DNA of 41,297 nt from an uncultured bacterium (GTDB lineage Bacteria > Bacteroidota > Bacteroidia > Bacteroidales > Bacteroidaceae), in NCBI GenBank assembly GCA_905214795.1, contig CAJMNM010000028.1, positions 1-41,297 on the forward strand, read 5' to 3'. The notes under the pieces are model-generated. The model did not search any database, was not told where the DNA came from, and saw nothing but the letters and a program-made list of their open reading frames with translations. This document shows, one piece after another, positions 8,566 to 17,497 of the stretch (its first letter is position 1; each line of letters begins with the position of its first letter). The position numbers were made by a program, and so were the translations under genes.

Positions 8566-10491
8566 ATGAAGAAACTATTTGTACCATTCTTCCTGATGGC
8601 ACTGGCTCTGAACAGTAAAGGAGAAAATCTGACCTACCAGTTACAATCGCCAGACAAGAATTATACATTCTCGTTCACACAGGAAATTACGGATGACAGC
8701 ATCCAAACCATGTATTATAACATCCGATACAAAGGAAAAGAAGTGGTAAAAAAATCCCGAATGGGTATTGTTATCAGTAACCGTCTGCTTGAAAATGCCC
8801 TTGGTATTCCTAATGACAATCTTCAAAACTGGGGAGACAATCTGACCTTCATTGGTGCAGATTCGGCGGAAGTCAACCAAAACTGGCAGCCACTCTACGG
8901 TGAACGGAAAAATATCACAGACCATTACAAACAACTGGAACTGAAGTTCAGGAAAGGGAAAGCGGACAGCAAGAATTTTAAATCTTCAGGATATGACCGT
9001 TCCAAAACTTATTACATGACCGTTGAAGTGAGGGCATACAATGAAGGTATTGCTTTCCGCTATCACTTCCCTCCAACCAGTAATGGTTTGTTTCTGCATA
9101 TCACAGGTGAACAGACTCAGTTTTGCATGCCCGACGGTACAATGGCTTATTATGAACCGTGGGCACAAGGGCCAATCACACGTCTTCCTCTCAAGAACTG
9201 GGACGGTGAAAGCGAACGCCCGCTTACAATGGAGTTAACCAACGGGTTAACCGTATCGTTAGGAGAGGCCCGCATGGTGGATTACACCCGTACCAAATTC
9301 GCATTGGAAAAAGAAAATACGCTTGTAACCAGCATGTATGACTGTGCTGATATCATGACTCATTATAACACGCCCTGGCGCGTAGTAATGGCCGCCGAAA
9401 AGCCAATAGATTTAATTTCCAATAATTATATCTATCTTAATCTGAACGATGAAAATGAATTAAAAGGTGACTTGTCATGGATTAAACCAGGCAAAGCTTT
9501 CCGTTGTACCAAACTTACTCAAAAAGACGCACTTAAAGCTGTTGACTTTGCAGCAGAAAGAGGTTTACAATATGTTCATCTCGATGCCAGTTGGTATGGT
9601 CCGGAAATGTTGATGAGCAGCGATGCCACAACTGTAGCCGAAAATAAGGACCTTGACATGCCGGCACTTTGCAAATATGCAGAATCAAAGGGTATCGGAA
9701 TTTTTGTATATGTCAACCAACGTGCGCTCTACCAGCAACTGGACGAAATCTTACCCCTTTACAAGAAATGGGGTATCAAGGGCATAAAATTCGGATTCGT
9801 ACAAATAGGCAACCAACATTGGACGATATGGTTACACAATGCTGTAAAGAAATGTGCTGAATATGGCCTGATGGTAGATATTCACGACGAATACCGTCCT
9901 ACGGGCGTAAGCCGCACGCTTCCTAATCTGATGACTCAGGAAGGCGTACGCGGTAATGAAGAAATGCCGGATGCCAAACATAACACAACCCTGCCTTTCA
10001 CACGTATGCTTTGTGGCGGAGCAGACTATACACCTTGCTATTTTGACCCGAGAATTAAAAACACTTTTGCTCATCAACTGGCTTTACCAGTTGTTTATTA
10101 CAGTCCGATTACCTTCCTTTTCTGGTATGACTCTCCGGCTCTTTATAAAGGTGAGAAAGAACTTGAATTCTGGAAAAATGTACCTACCACCTGGGACGAA
10201 ACATATCCCGTAGACGGTAAAATAGGCGAATATGTTATTATCGCACGACGTAGCGGCAACAAATGGTTTGTTGGAGCAATCAATGGTCTGGAGGCCCGGA
10301 AAGTGACAATGCCGACCGACTTCCTGGAAAAAGGCAAGAAATATAAGATGACCATCTACCGTGACAACGCGAAATTAAAAACCCGTACAAAAGTTGAAAC
10401 TATCACCAAAACCATTAAAGGTGGAGAAAAGATTAAAATTGACATGCTAGCCAGCGGTGGAACAGCTATTGAATTTGACAGTTTATCATAA
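8566..10491 (+). CDS. Exported GH97-family glycosidase with non-standard active site
   Basis: The 641-residue protein has a signal peptide (MKKLFVPFFLMALALNS) and the three GH97 parts: an N-terminal beta-sandwich (to about residue 285), a TIM barrel (about 290-560) and a C-terminal beta-sandwich. GH97 contains inverting alpha-glucosidases such as SusB and retaining alpha-galactosidases or beta-L-arabinopyranosidases. In retaining members an Asp nucleophile sits in a K-x-D-F motif; here the motif is KFGF with Gly410 in that place. In SusB the base Glu508 and acid Glu532 are 24 apart; here HDEYRPTG (Asp441, Glu442) and VRGNE (Glu465) give the same spacing, with Asp441 where SusB has Glu508. This argues against the classical retaining mechanism. 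It is transcribed alone and converges on the glycosidase operon. Substrate cannot be assigned. Confidence 0.9.
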   Translation: MKKLFVPFFLMALALNSKGENLTYQLQSPDKNYTFSFTQEITDDSIQTMYYNIRYKGKEVVKKSRMGIVISNRLLENALGIPNDNLQNWGDNLTFIGADSAEVNQNWQPLYGERKNITDHYKQLELKFRKGKADSKNFKSSGYDRSKTYYMTVEVRAYNEGIAFRYHFPPTSNGLFLHITGEQTQFCMPDGTMAYYEPWAQGPITRLPLKNWDGESERPLTMELTNGLTVSLGEARMVDYTRTKFALEKENTLVTSMYDCADIMTHYNTPWRVVMAAEKPIDLISNNYIYLNLNDENELKGDLSWIKPGKAFRCTKLTQKDALKAVDFAAERGLQYVHLDASWYGPEMLMSSDATTVAENKDLDMPALCKYAESKGIGIFVYVNQRALYQQLDEILPLYKKWGIKGIKFGFVQIGNQHWTIWLHNAVKKCAEYGLMVDIHDEYRPTGVSRTLPNLMTQEGVRGNEEMPDAKHNTTLPFTRMLCGGADYTPCYFDPRIKNTFAHQLALPVVYYSPITFLFWYDSPALYKGEKELEFWKNVPTTWDETYPVDGKIGEYVIIARRSGNKWFVGAINGLEARKVTMPTDFLEKGKKYKMTIYRDNAKLKTRTKVETITKTIKGGEKIKIDMLASGGTAIEFDSLS

Positions 10492-10500
10492 CATGAAAAT

Positions 10501-10546
10501 ATGGAACAGATGGAACAGTTAATCTCAGAACGGGACCTGTTCCATC
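10501..10546 (+). repeat. Tandem ATGGAACAG repeat and hairpin
   Basis: ATGGAACAG occurs twice head to tail (10501-10509 and 10510-10518). GATGGAACAG at 10509-10518 pairs perfectly with CTGTTCCATC at 10537-10546, an 18-nt loop between them. No T run follows, so this is not a classical terminator. It begins 9 bp after the GH97 stop, and its role is unknown. Confidence 0.6.
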
Positions 10547-10667
10547 TCCCTATTATACCGAACTGACTATTACAATAAGAACAGGATAAGATTTATGATA
10601 TTAACATGAAATCCAAACATCATGTTTACAATATCTTTATCTGACTGGTTTTCATAATATCAAGGAC

Positions 10668-10710
10668 AGAAAGGCCGTGCCAGATGGCGCGGCCTTTCTT
10701 ATTTTCTCTC
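10668..10710 (+). terminator. Terminator after the GH97 gene
   Basis: The stem GAAAGGCCGTGCC (10669-10681) pairs with GGCGCGGCCTTTC (10686-10698), with one G-U wobble and an AGAT loop. The plus strand continues TTATTTTCTC, a T-rich tail. The minus strand lacks such a tail, so it mainly ends the GH97 transcript, though the long stem may also slow transcription from the opposite operon. Confidence 0.85.
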
Positions 10711-10848
10711 TCCTGTAATAGGCTTACAAAAGAGTAACACGCATAATCAAACCGATAAAAACGACAAAAACAAGCGTCAAATCAAACAAACTCTGTTATA
10801 TATAAAAACTACTCATAAAGGTTGTGACATATAACCGCAAAACAGAAT

Positions 10849-12450
10849 TCACTTTACAATATAAAAGCTACGCTCTACCGGTTCTGCGGTCTGAATCTTA
10901 CCCCGAATACCATACTGCCAAGCGACTACTGTGACTTTTATCGGGAACTTAGTACGAGGGGGGATTTGAGTCAATACAATCTGTCCGTCTTTAACTTCTG
11001 CCGGCCCTTCCTTTATATAATAATACACCGGAAGACCACAATCAGATTGTGCCATGGGCGTAACAGAGGTTGTACCAACATGTACATCGTCAATACCTGG
11101 AAACATCAGACACTGGCGTCGCCCCTCCGTCAAACGATATGGCAGACGAATATTAAAAGGTTGTACTGTACTCTTATAATTTTTGTCGCCAGGATGTTCT
11201 GCCACCAACCAGATATCAAAACTCCGCTTCGGATTGTACATACCCACTCTATTGAAACGCACAACAAACGTACTGTCATTTTCCTTTTCAACAGGCCCGC
11301 AGATGATTGAAATCTGCGGTGCTCCGGCTGCATGCACCGTAACCGGAGTAGTACGCAAAGAATCTGTAAAACGAGCAGCAACATGCAAAGTCACGCCATC
11401 AACCTCAGGACGAAATACCGGATTGGCATTCACTCTGTTCTTTGCGTCATAAGGCATCAGTCTACCATCCTGTTCTATACCAAGATACTGCATTTTCTTA
11501 CCTCGCTCGTCTGCATAACGTTTTTCAGTAAGTTGTGCCATTTCTTCATCAAAATACCAGAATGCGTCATGAATATCTCCTTTATATTTTCCGTAAGGCG
11601 CTGCTTTGGCACGTTTCTGCGGATATGGACGCCAACGTTCAGCCAACCATCCCTCACTACGCTTTACCGGACGCAACTTTATCTGACCGTCAACGGTTGT
11701 TTCTGATAAACGGTGCTCTATGGCCTTTTCCAAAAATGTGGCAATATATTCTGCAGTACGGTCGGACACATCAAAATGTCCGCGACCGGTATCACACAAG
11801 AAAGAAATACAACTTTCGGGATACATCATACTGAACGCCAAAGCCGGTGTCACACGGTCTTCCCACCACTCATATTCTCCTACAATCATCAGACCGGGTA
11901 TACCATTGATGTTTCTGGTACGTCCCCACTCCAGATTACTGCGTCCATAGCCGGTCAGATTGGTACGTGGAGCATCACCATGATATGAAATCACAGCCAA
12001 TGTACGTCCGGAATTCCATGCGGCAAAGTTCCACGGATAAGTGGCCATGGCTGAATGTCCGACCGGAACAATAGGGACAGTAGCCAACTCACTATAACCA
12101 CTTTTCTCCGCCAAATTCCTAAGCATATGATCATAAGCCGCCGGAGATTCTGAATCAGCCTTCCACTCCTGGTCCCATCCAGGAACAATCCATATGATCC
12201 CAATACCAAGCTTTTCCATCCGTTGACGGAATACCTTACGTTCGAACAGAGGTTGTTCGTCCATATTGTGTGTTCCAATCAACACCGCATTCAAATGCTT
12301 ACACGTAGGAGGTATCCACAAAAATGCATCTGGATGAGTCCCGGTTTCGGAAGAAACAATTTCTGGTATCTCAACAGACCATTGCCATTCGGCCCGAATC
12401 GTTGTAGTAAGCCATAAACCAACTATCGTCAGCAAAACACACTTTTTCAT
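10849..12450 (-). CDS. Exported alpha/beta-hydrolase-like protein, putative carbohydrate esterase
   Basis: A 533-residue protein with a signal peptide (MKKCVLLTIVGLWLTTTIRA). Residues about 40-240 look like an alpha/beta-hydrolase: AVLIGTHNMDE, IIWIVPGWDQEW, a nucleophile elbow GHSAM with Ser133, VGEYEWWED with acidic residues 192 and 194, and GRGHFD with His225 as the likely catalytic His. Residues 260-533 look like beta-sandwich material ending in VERSFYIVK. I do not recognise a named family. The fold, secretion and operon position (last of four, 80 bp after GH95) suggest a deacetylase or other esterase that strips acyl groups from the glycan attacked by its neighbours. The function is inference; the catalytic triad assignment is by motif only. 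Confidence 0.75.
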   Translation of the reverse strand: MKKCVLLTIVGLWLTTTIRAEWQWSVEIPEIVSSETGTHPDAFLWIPPTCKHLNAVLIGTHNMDEQPLFERKVFRQRMEKLGIGIIWIVPGWDQEWKADSESPAAYDHMLRNLAEKSGYSELATVPIVPVGHSAMATYPWNFAAWNSGRTLAVISYHGDAPRTNLTGYGRSNLEWGRTRNINGIPGLMIVGEYEWWEDRVTPALAFSMMYPESCISFLCDTGRGHFDVSDRTAEYIATFLEKAIEHRLSETTVDGQIKLRPVKRSEGWLAERWRPYPQKRAKAAPYGKYKGDIHDAFWYFDEEMAQLTEKRYADERGKKMQYLGIEQDGRLMPYDAKNRVNANPVFRPEVDGVTLHVAARFTDSLRTTPVTVHAAGAPQISIICGPVEKENDSTFVVRFNRVGMYNPKRSFDIWLVAEHPGDKNYKSTVQPFNIRLPYRLTEGRRQCLMFPGIDDVHVGTTSVTPMAQSDCGLPVYYYIKEGPAEVKDGQIVLTQIPPRTKFPIKVTVVAWQYGIRGKIQTAEPVERSFYIVK

Positions 12451-12530
12451 TTCTTATTATCTTTACCAATTTGTTATTATGATACCTAATACGCTTTAAA
12501 ACGACTCAACCACATAAAAATTAGAAAAGA

Positions 12531-14807
12531 TTAAAGAATACCATTATTACCGGCATAGTGTACATAATAGGTTTTACCTTTTTTCACATTAAAAGATACC
12601 ACATGCGCTTGTGGAGAGCTGGGTTTAACAGTTTTACGTCGTCCTTGTCTGATATCTACCACATCAGCCTTTGTACAATAGAGATGACACTCACCATCGA
12701 TATCAGCACGAATCACGCACTCTGTAGGACGCCCGTCAACCCAAGTCAAATCAACCGTATATCCTCCTTGGGCACGCAAGCCACAGAAACTTCCGTCTTT
12801 CCACACATCGGGCAAGGCAGGTAATAAATGAATACCGTTTACACTATTCTGCAAAAGCATCTCTGCTATTCCGGCTGTTGCGCCGAAATTACCGTCAATC
12901 TGGAACGAAGGATGTGCGTCAAACAAATTTTCGTATACACCACCTGCATTGTCATCCATACTGACAACTGTCACATCTGTAAGATTCTGAGCCTGTTTCA
13001 ATAAGCGATAAGCCCTGTTTCCATCAAAAAGCCGTGCCCAACAAGAGATTTTCCATGCACGACTCCAGCCGGTACCACCATCACCACGAGAATCAAGTGA
13101 CACTCTGGCAGCCTCTGCATATCGGGAATCTTTTAAAGGAGAAATCTGACTACCCGGATACAACGCAATCAAATGAGAAAGATGGCGATGATGATCACCT
13201 TTCACGTCCGGCTCTTTTTTCCATTCTCTGATCTGTCCCCAGTCGCCAATTGTTAATCCATTGTCCAGACGTGCAAACTTTTCACGAAGTTCGGCAACAA
13301 ATTCATCTTGTATATCCAGCTCTTTTGCAGCTGCAAGAGTTTCACAGAACAGTTCATATATCAGTTGCTGGGCATAAGCCAAACCGTCCTCCCACGGTCC
13401 ATGTTCCGGCGACCACTCAGCCGGTGCAATCAGACGCCCGTCCGCATCCGGTTTTAAACGGTCAAACCAATACTCACATGTCAGTTTCATCACCGGATAA
13501 GCAGTCTGACGCAGATAAGTCTTATCCAGTGTATAGGCATAATGTTGCCATAAATGAGTCACATACCAGGCATTTGCCGGTCGGTTGATATTCCAGTCTG
13601 TATAACCAAATATATTATTTTGCGTATTCATAGCCCAACCACGACACTGCTCTTTTTTAGCCAAATGCTGCCAGGAACCGTCTTCTTTTGTCGCTTCGGC
13701 CTCAACATATCTGATAAAAGGCATATGACACTCTGAAAGATTTGTCACTTCTACAGGCCAATAATTCATCTGCACATTGATATTGTTATGAATATCACAC
13801 TGCCAGGCCGGATTATTGCTATCATTCCACAAACCTTGCAAGTTACTAGGTAAAGCCATTCCGCGAGAGGAAGCAATTGTCAGATAACGTCCATACTGAA
13901 AATACAACATATCAAGATACGGATTGCCACGATGAGCTTTCAGCAATACATCGGTGGTATATTCAGGCATTGCGGCATTGAGATTCAGACTGACACGCTC
14001 AAAAAAAGGACAATAATCTTCCAGATGATTCTGTTTTAATTTACGATACGACATTCGAGACGCACGTTCCAAACGTGCAGACAACCGTACATGCAAATCC
14101 TCAGCCGAACCGGAAATATAATCAGGACTGGCTATATCATAATTGGTACCACCTACCAGCAATATGGTAACCGCATCTGCTGACTTTACGCTAATCCGGT
14201 TGTCTATAGCCTCAACTGTTCCGCCCTCATTAATGACACAAACTTGAGCCTCATAATTCAGCAAATCAAGCTTACCTTGCATTAAGAATGTATGACCATT
14301 GACAACTGATAACGTACCGGCATGAGCATCTTTCAAACATACATCAAAAGTCAGCCCATTCTTCACACCAGAAGTTGTCAGACGTACCACAACCACACTA
14401 TCCGGATTACTGGCAAAATACTCTCGTTCATAATTTATACCTCCAATTTCATAGCTCACTTTACCTAATGCCTGATCGAGTGAAAGTTCACGACGGTATC
14501 CGGAAACATCCTTCTGCTGATTAAAATCAAGATAAATATCTCCAAAATTCTGATATGCTCCACGACTGGTGCGACTGCCTGTCCATAAAGACTTTTCGTT
14601 AAACTGAATACGCTCTTGGGATATTCCACCAAAAAACATTGCGCCTAACTCACCATTACCAACAGGCAAGGCTGATGTCATCCAGTTTATTGCAGGTTTA
14701 TCATACCACAACATCATTGGCACTTTTTCGGCATATGATGAAATATGTCCTGATACGGCCATCATTAACGCCATCAGTCCTCTGAATAATACATGTTTGT
14801 TTTTCAT
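12531..14807 (-). CDS. GH95 alpha-L-fucosidase / alpha-L-galactosidase
   Basis: A 758-residue exported protein (signal peptide MKNKHVLFRGLMALMMAVSG) matching GH95 along its length: an N-terminal beta domain beginning WYDKPAINWMTSALPVGNG, then an (alpha/alpha)6 barrel. GH95 enzymes invert, releasing terminal alpha-1,2-fucose or alpha-L-galactose. The catalytic network of Bifidobacterium AfcA (Asn421, Asn423, Glu566, Asp766) seems intact: Asn342 and Asn344 in NNINVQMNYW, Glu468 in EWSPEHG, and Asp638 in SFQIDGNFG. Other family motifs are HRHLSHLIALYPG and GGTGWSRAWK. I cannot tell fucosidase from L-galactosidase by eye. It is third in the operon, 52 bp after GH2. Length is near normal and I see no disruption. 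Confidence 0.93.
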   Translation of the reverse strand: MKNKHVLFRGLMALMMAVSGHISSYAEKVPMMLWYDKPAINWMTSALPVGNGELGAMFFGGISQERIQFNEKSLWTGSRTSRGAYQNFGDIYLDFNQQKDVSGYRRELSLDQALGKVSYEIGGINYEREYFASNPDSVVVVRLTTSGVKNGLTFDVCLKDAHAGTLSVVNGHTFLMQGKLDLLNYEAQVCVINEGGTVEAIDNRISVKSADAVTILLVGGTNYDIASPDYISGSAEDLHVRLSARLERASRMSYRKLKQNHLEDYCPFFERVSLNLNAAMPEYTTDVLLKAHRGNPYLDMLYFQYGRYLTIASSRGMALPSNLQGLWNDSNNPAWQCDIHNNINVQMNYWPVEVTNLSECHMPFIRYVEAEATKEDGSWQHLAKKEQCRGWAMNTQNNIFGYTDWNINRPANAWYVTHLWQHYAYTLDKTYLRQTAYPVMKLTCEYWFDRLKPDADGRLIAPAEWSPEHGPWEDGLAYAQQLIYELFCETLAAAKELDIQDEFVAELREKFARLDNGLTIGDWGQIREWKKEPDVKGDHHRHLSHLIALYPGSQISPLKDSRYAEAARVSLDSRGDGGTGWSRAWKISCWARLFDGNRAYRLLKQAQNLTDVTVVSMDDNAGGVYENLFDAHPSFQIDGNFGATAGIAEMLLQNSVNGIHLLPALPDVWKDGSFCGLRAQGGYTVDLTWVDGRPTECVIRADIDGECHLYCTKADVVDIRQGRRKTVKPSSPQAHVVSFNVKKGKTYYVHYAGNNGIL

Positions 14808-14859
14808 TGTTTTTTATTGTTATAATTTTATCATAATAAGTTTTGAGTCTGTTTCTGAT

Positions 14860-17445
14860 TTAACGTTCCACACGTCCCACAACTTCAACTTCAGATAAGA
14901 AAGCTGGTTGTGAAGAGAAACATAAACGTACAAAACGCATAGGAGAAGGATTATTCTTCAGATTGATTTCAGCCACTCCGTTACGTATCATATCCGACCT
15001 GCATTCTGCTATTGTTTGCCAAATCTGACGATCAACAGATGCTTCTATTCTTATAGGGGAAACAGGCTGCTTGGCAAAATTCAAACGAATCTTCAGCAAT
15101 GTGAGACCTTTCTCTGTATCAAGTATCCACCATGGAGAAACATCATCGGATGAAGACTGCCAATAAGTAGCCCCTACACCGTCTGCCGCCATACCTGAAG
15201 CATGACCGGGTTCAGAAGAACTTGAGAACGTTGGATTATTTCGTCCGAACACCTGATCTACAGATGTATTTTCACGTACATACCGGACATAAGGCCGAGA
15301 TTCAACCTGAAGAGACCGCTTTTCATTATATTTCATTCCACCAACGAAATCCAGCTGTACAGAATCAGATACCAAACCTTCTGATTCTACTCTTACCACG
15401 GTATGTCCTGTATAATATGAGCGAAATTCAATAGCCGCTTTACCATCAGCTATACGAATGTCACTCCCCTGACTGAACGTTATACTCCGTCCAGTAGGAA
15501 ATTCTCCTGGCCCAGATACCACAGTCATAGTAACATCAGGAGAATTGGAAACTGGACGTCCCGACTTATCCTGTACCTCTACAGTCAACATGACATCATC
15601 GGTACCATCTGCTAATATACTTTCTTTACAGTCAGCAGTCAGTTTTAAACGGGCTGGCACACCTTCTTCAGGCCATTTCGGCGGAGCTATATTCCGGTAA
15701 TTTTGACGATACCAGTACCAAGAGCGTTTCGGAATACGGAAATAATCCACTATACCCATTTTTCCAAGTACAGAACCGGCTATACTACCATGGTCAAATC
15801 CACACCAAATTGCCTGCCCACTCCGCCACGGCAGTCCTTTATAAGCATCGTTACGGGCCAAATCACCCCAGCCTGGCGCAAATTTTCCAGGACGGTCTGC
15901 CGTCACACTTCCATATTCGGACACCAACGTCGGAATGCCCGGATTCTGAAAGTCGGGAATCACACTTCCATCACCGTTGTAACCAGCCACATCACCAAGT
16001 TTATCTATACGTCCATCGCCCAACGGACGCTGTGCACCACCGATAGCAGCCATACGTGTAGGGTCTAATTTTTTAGATAATGCCACACAAGACTGAAGTA
16101 AATTACGTACACCATCCATTGCTTCCGGCGCAGAAAAAAACACCTCATTGCACATACTCCAAATAATGACAGAAGGATGATTACGGTGAATACGTATCAG
16201 TTCCGTCAACTGTGTCATGACACTTTCATCAAATTTTTTACGGTCAGCCGGATTAACAGGATAGGCACTTGCATTCCAATAGCCGTCCGGCTTAAAACCA
16301 CCAATTCCCCAAAATGCATTCTCAGCCCAGAAAAGCATGCCCTCTTCATCGCACGCCTTTGAAAAGGCCGGAGAATGGGGGTAATGAGAGCCACGGATAA
16401 AGTTAAATCCGGCCTCTTTCATCAAGCGTACATCACGGCGCATACCGGTTTCTGTCACCGCATCGCCCCATCCGGCATGGTCCTGGTGCACATTGGCACC
16501 AATAAGATAATAATGTTTACCGTTCAAAAAGAATCCTTTATCGGCAGTCCATTCCATCCAGCGGAATCCCAAAACTGACTCGCTGCGATCCATTATCTTG
16601 CGTCCATCATACAATGTTGTGACGGCACGATACAGATAAGGATGTTCCGGACCCCACAATTCCGGCCCGGTTATCTCCGGAGTCAGTTGTTCAATCTGGA
16701 TATGTGAACCGGCCGGAATAGTGACATACGAACTTACCTCTGCCACCTTACGGCACTCTTTATCCAAAACTTCTGTTCTAAGCTCATATTTTTTATCACG
16801 CCCAAAAGTATTGGTCAAATCGGTCACAATACGAACCGCAGATTTCTGTCCTTTATTCTCTGCCAGATCTGGGGTAGTGACAAAAGTACCATACCAATCA
16901 ATATAAGCCCGTTCTTTCACTACCAGACGAACATTACGATAGATTCCACCGCTGAAAGTATGCTCACCTGCACGCGGTGCTCTATCTGGACGCCAGATAT
17001 TGTTTACTCTCACTGCAAGCAGATTGGAACCAACCTTTACATAAGGAGTTATATCAATACTAAATCCGGTATATCCACCTTCATGATGCCCCACAACCTG
17101 TCCGTTAATAAAAATCTCAGCTTCGAAAAACACGCCGTCAAATTCAAGGAAAAAACGTTTAGACGCCTGTCGTTTATTTATGTCAAGTGTTTTACGATAC
17201 CAGCCATACCCCATATAAAAGTCTTTACTCATAAAATATGGCAAACTGAATGTATGCGGCAGGCCTATCGGTTCCCAGGAAGAATCATCAAAATCCGGAC
17301 TTGCAGCATTTACATGATCTCCTGCCATGTACCTCCATGCTGCATTAATATTTATAACTTCACGTCCTACCGATTTACCCTTTACTGAACAAAATCCTCC
17401 TAGAACAAATATTAATATGAATATAAATCTCATAAAGCCTTTCAT
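14860..17445 (-). CDS. GH2 beta-glycosidase (beta-galactosidase-like) with C-terminal discoidin/CBM32-like domain
   Basis: I use the ATG at 17445 (861 residues) rather than the GTG just before it. After a signal peptide (FIFILIFVLGGFCSVKG) come the GH2 jelly-roll sugar-binding domain (to about 180), an Ig-like domain (about 185-295) and a TIM barrel (about 300-585). The acid/base is Glu434 in WSMCNEVFF, preceded by IRIHRNHPSVIIW; the nucleophile is Glu510 in TLVSEYGS. An Ig-like segment (about 600-700) and a discoidin-like F5/8C module of the CBM32 kind (about 735-860, with YWQSSSDDVSPWWILD) follow. GH2 covers beta-galactosidases, glucuronidases and mannosidases; this architecture is most often called beta-galactosidase in Bacteroides, but substrate is not proven. 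Second in the operon, 49 bp after the propeller gene. Confidence 0.92.
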   Translation of the reverse strand: MKGFMRFIFILIFVLGGFCSVKGKSVGREVININAAWRYMAGDHVNAASPDFDDSSWEPIGLPHTFSLPYFMSKDFYMGYGWYRKTLDINKRQASKRFFLEFDGVFFEAEIFINGQVVGHHEGGYTGFSIDITPYVKVGSNLLAVRVNNIWRPDRAPRAGEHTFSGGIYRNVRLVVKERAYIDWYGTFVTTPDLAENKGQKSAVRIVTDLTNTFGRDKKYELRTEVLDKECRKVAEVSSYVTIPAGSHIQIEQLTPEITGPELWGPEHPYLYRAVTTLYDGRKIMDRSESVLGFRWMEWTADKGFFLNGKHYYLIGANVHQDHAGWGDAVTETGMRRDVRLMKEAGFNFIRGSHYPHSPAFSKACDEEGMLFWAENAFWGIGGFKPDGYWNASAYPVNPADRKKFDESVMTQLTELIRIHRNHPSVIIWSMCNEVFFSAPEAMDGVRNLLQSCVALSKKLDPTRMAAIGGAQRPLGDGRIDKLGDVAGYNGDGSVIPDFQNPGIPTLVSEYGSVTADRPGKFAPGWGDLARNDAYKGLPWRSGQAIWCGFDHGSIAGSVLGKMGIVDYFRIPKRSWYWYRQNYRNIAPPKWPEEGVPARLKLTADCKESILADGTDDVMLTVEVQDKSGRPVSNSPDVTMTVVSGPGEFPTGRSITFSQGSDIRIADGKAAIEFRSYYTGHTVVRVESEGLVSDSVQLDFVGGMKYNEKRSLQVESRPYVRYVRENTSVDQVFGRNNPTFSSSSEPGHASGMAADGVGATYWQSSSDDVSPWWILDTEKGLTLLKIRLNFAKQPVSPIRIEASVDRQIWQTIAECRSDMIRNGVAEINLKNNPSPMRFVRLCFSSQPAFLSEVEVVGRVER

Positions 17446-17497
17446 CACACAACAAACCGTTTAATCAGACAATAAATTTATGATAAAAAACATGAAA

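Larger units (their letters stand above)
10492..10848. other. 357-bp gap between convergent genes
   Basis: The gap separates the 3' ends of the GH97 gene and the minus-strand operon. It holds a tandem 9-mer with a hairpin just after the GH97 stop and a strong terminator at 10668-10699, listed separately. From about 10740 to 10848 it is A-rich, and I see no ORF, promoter consensus or clear terminator for the minus-strand operon. Confidence 0.6.

Noticed and set aside
11332..11706. 124-codon plus-strand ORF opposite the esterase gene
   Set aside because: Shadow of a well-supported gene on the other strand; no recognisable domain.
17436..17448. GTG start for GH2 one codon before the ATG
   Set aside because: ATG at 17445 is the more usual start and yields the same signal peptide.
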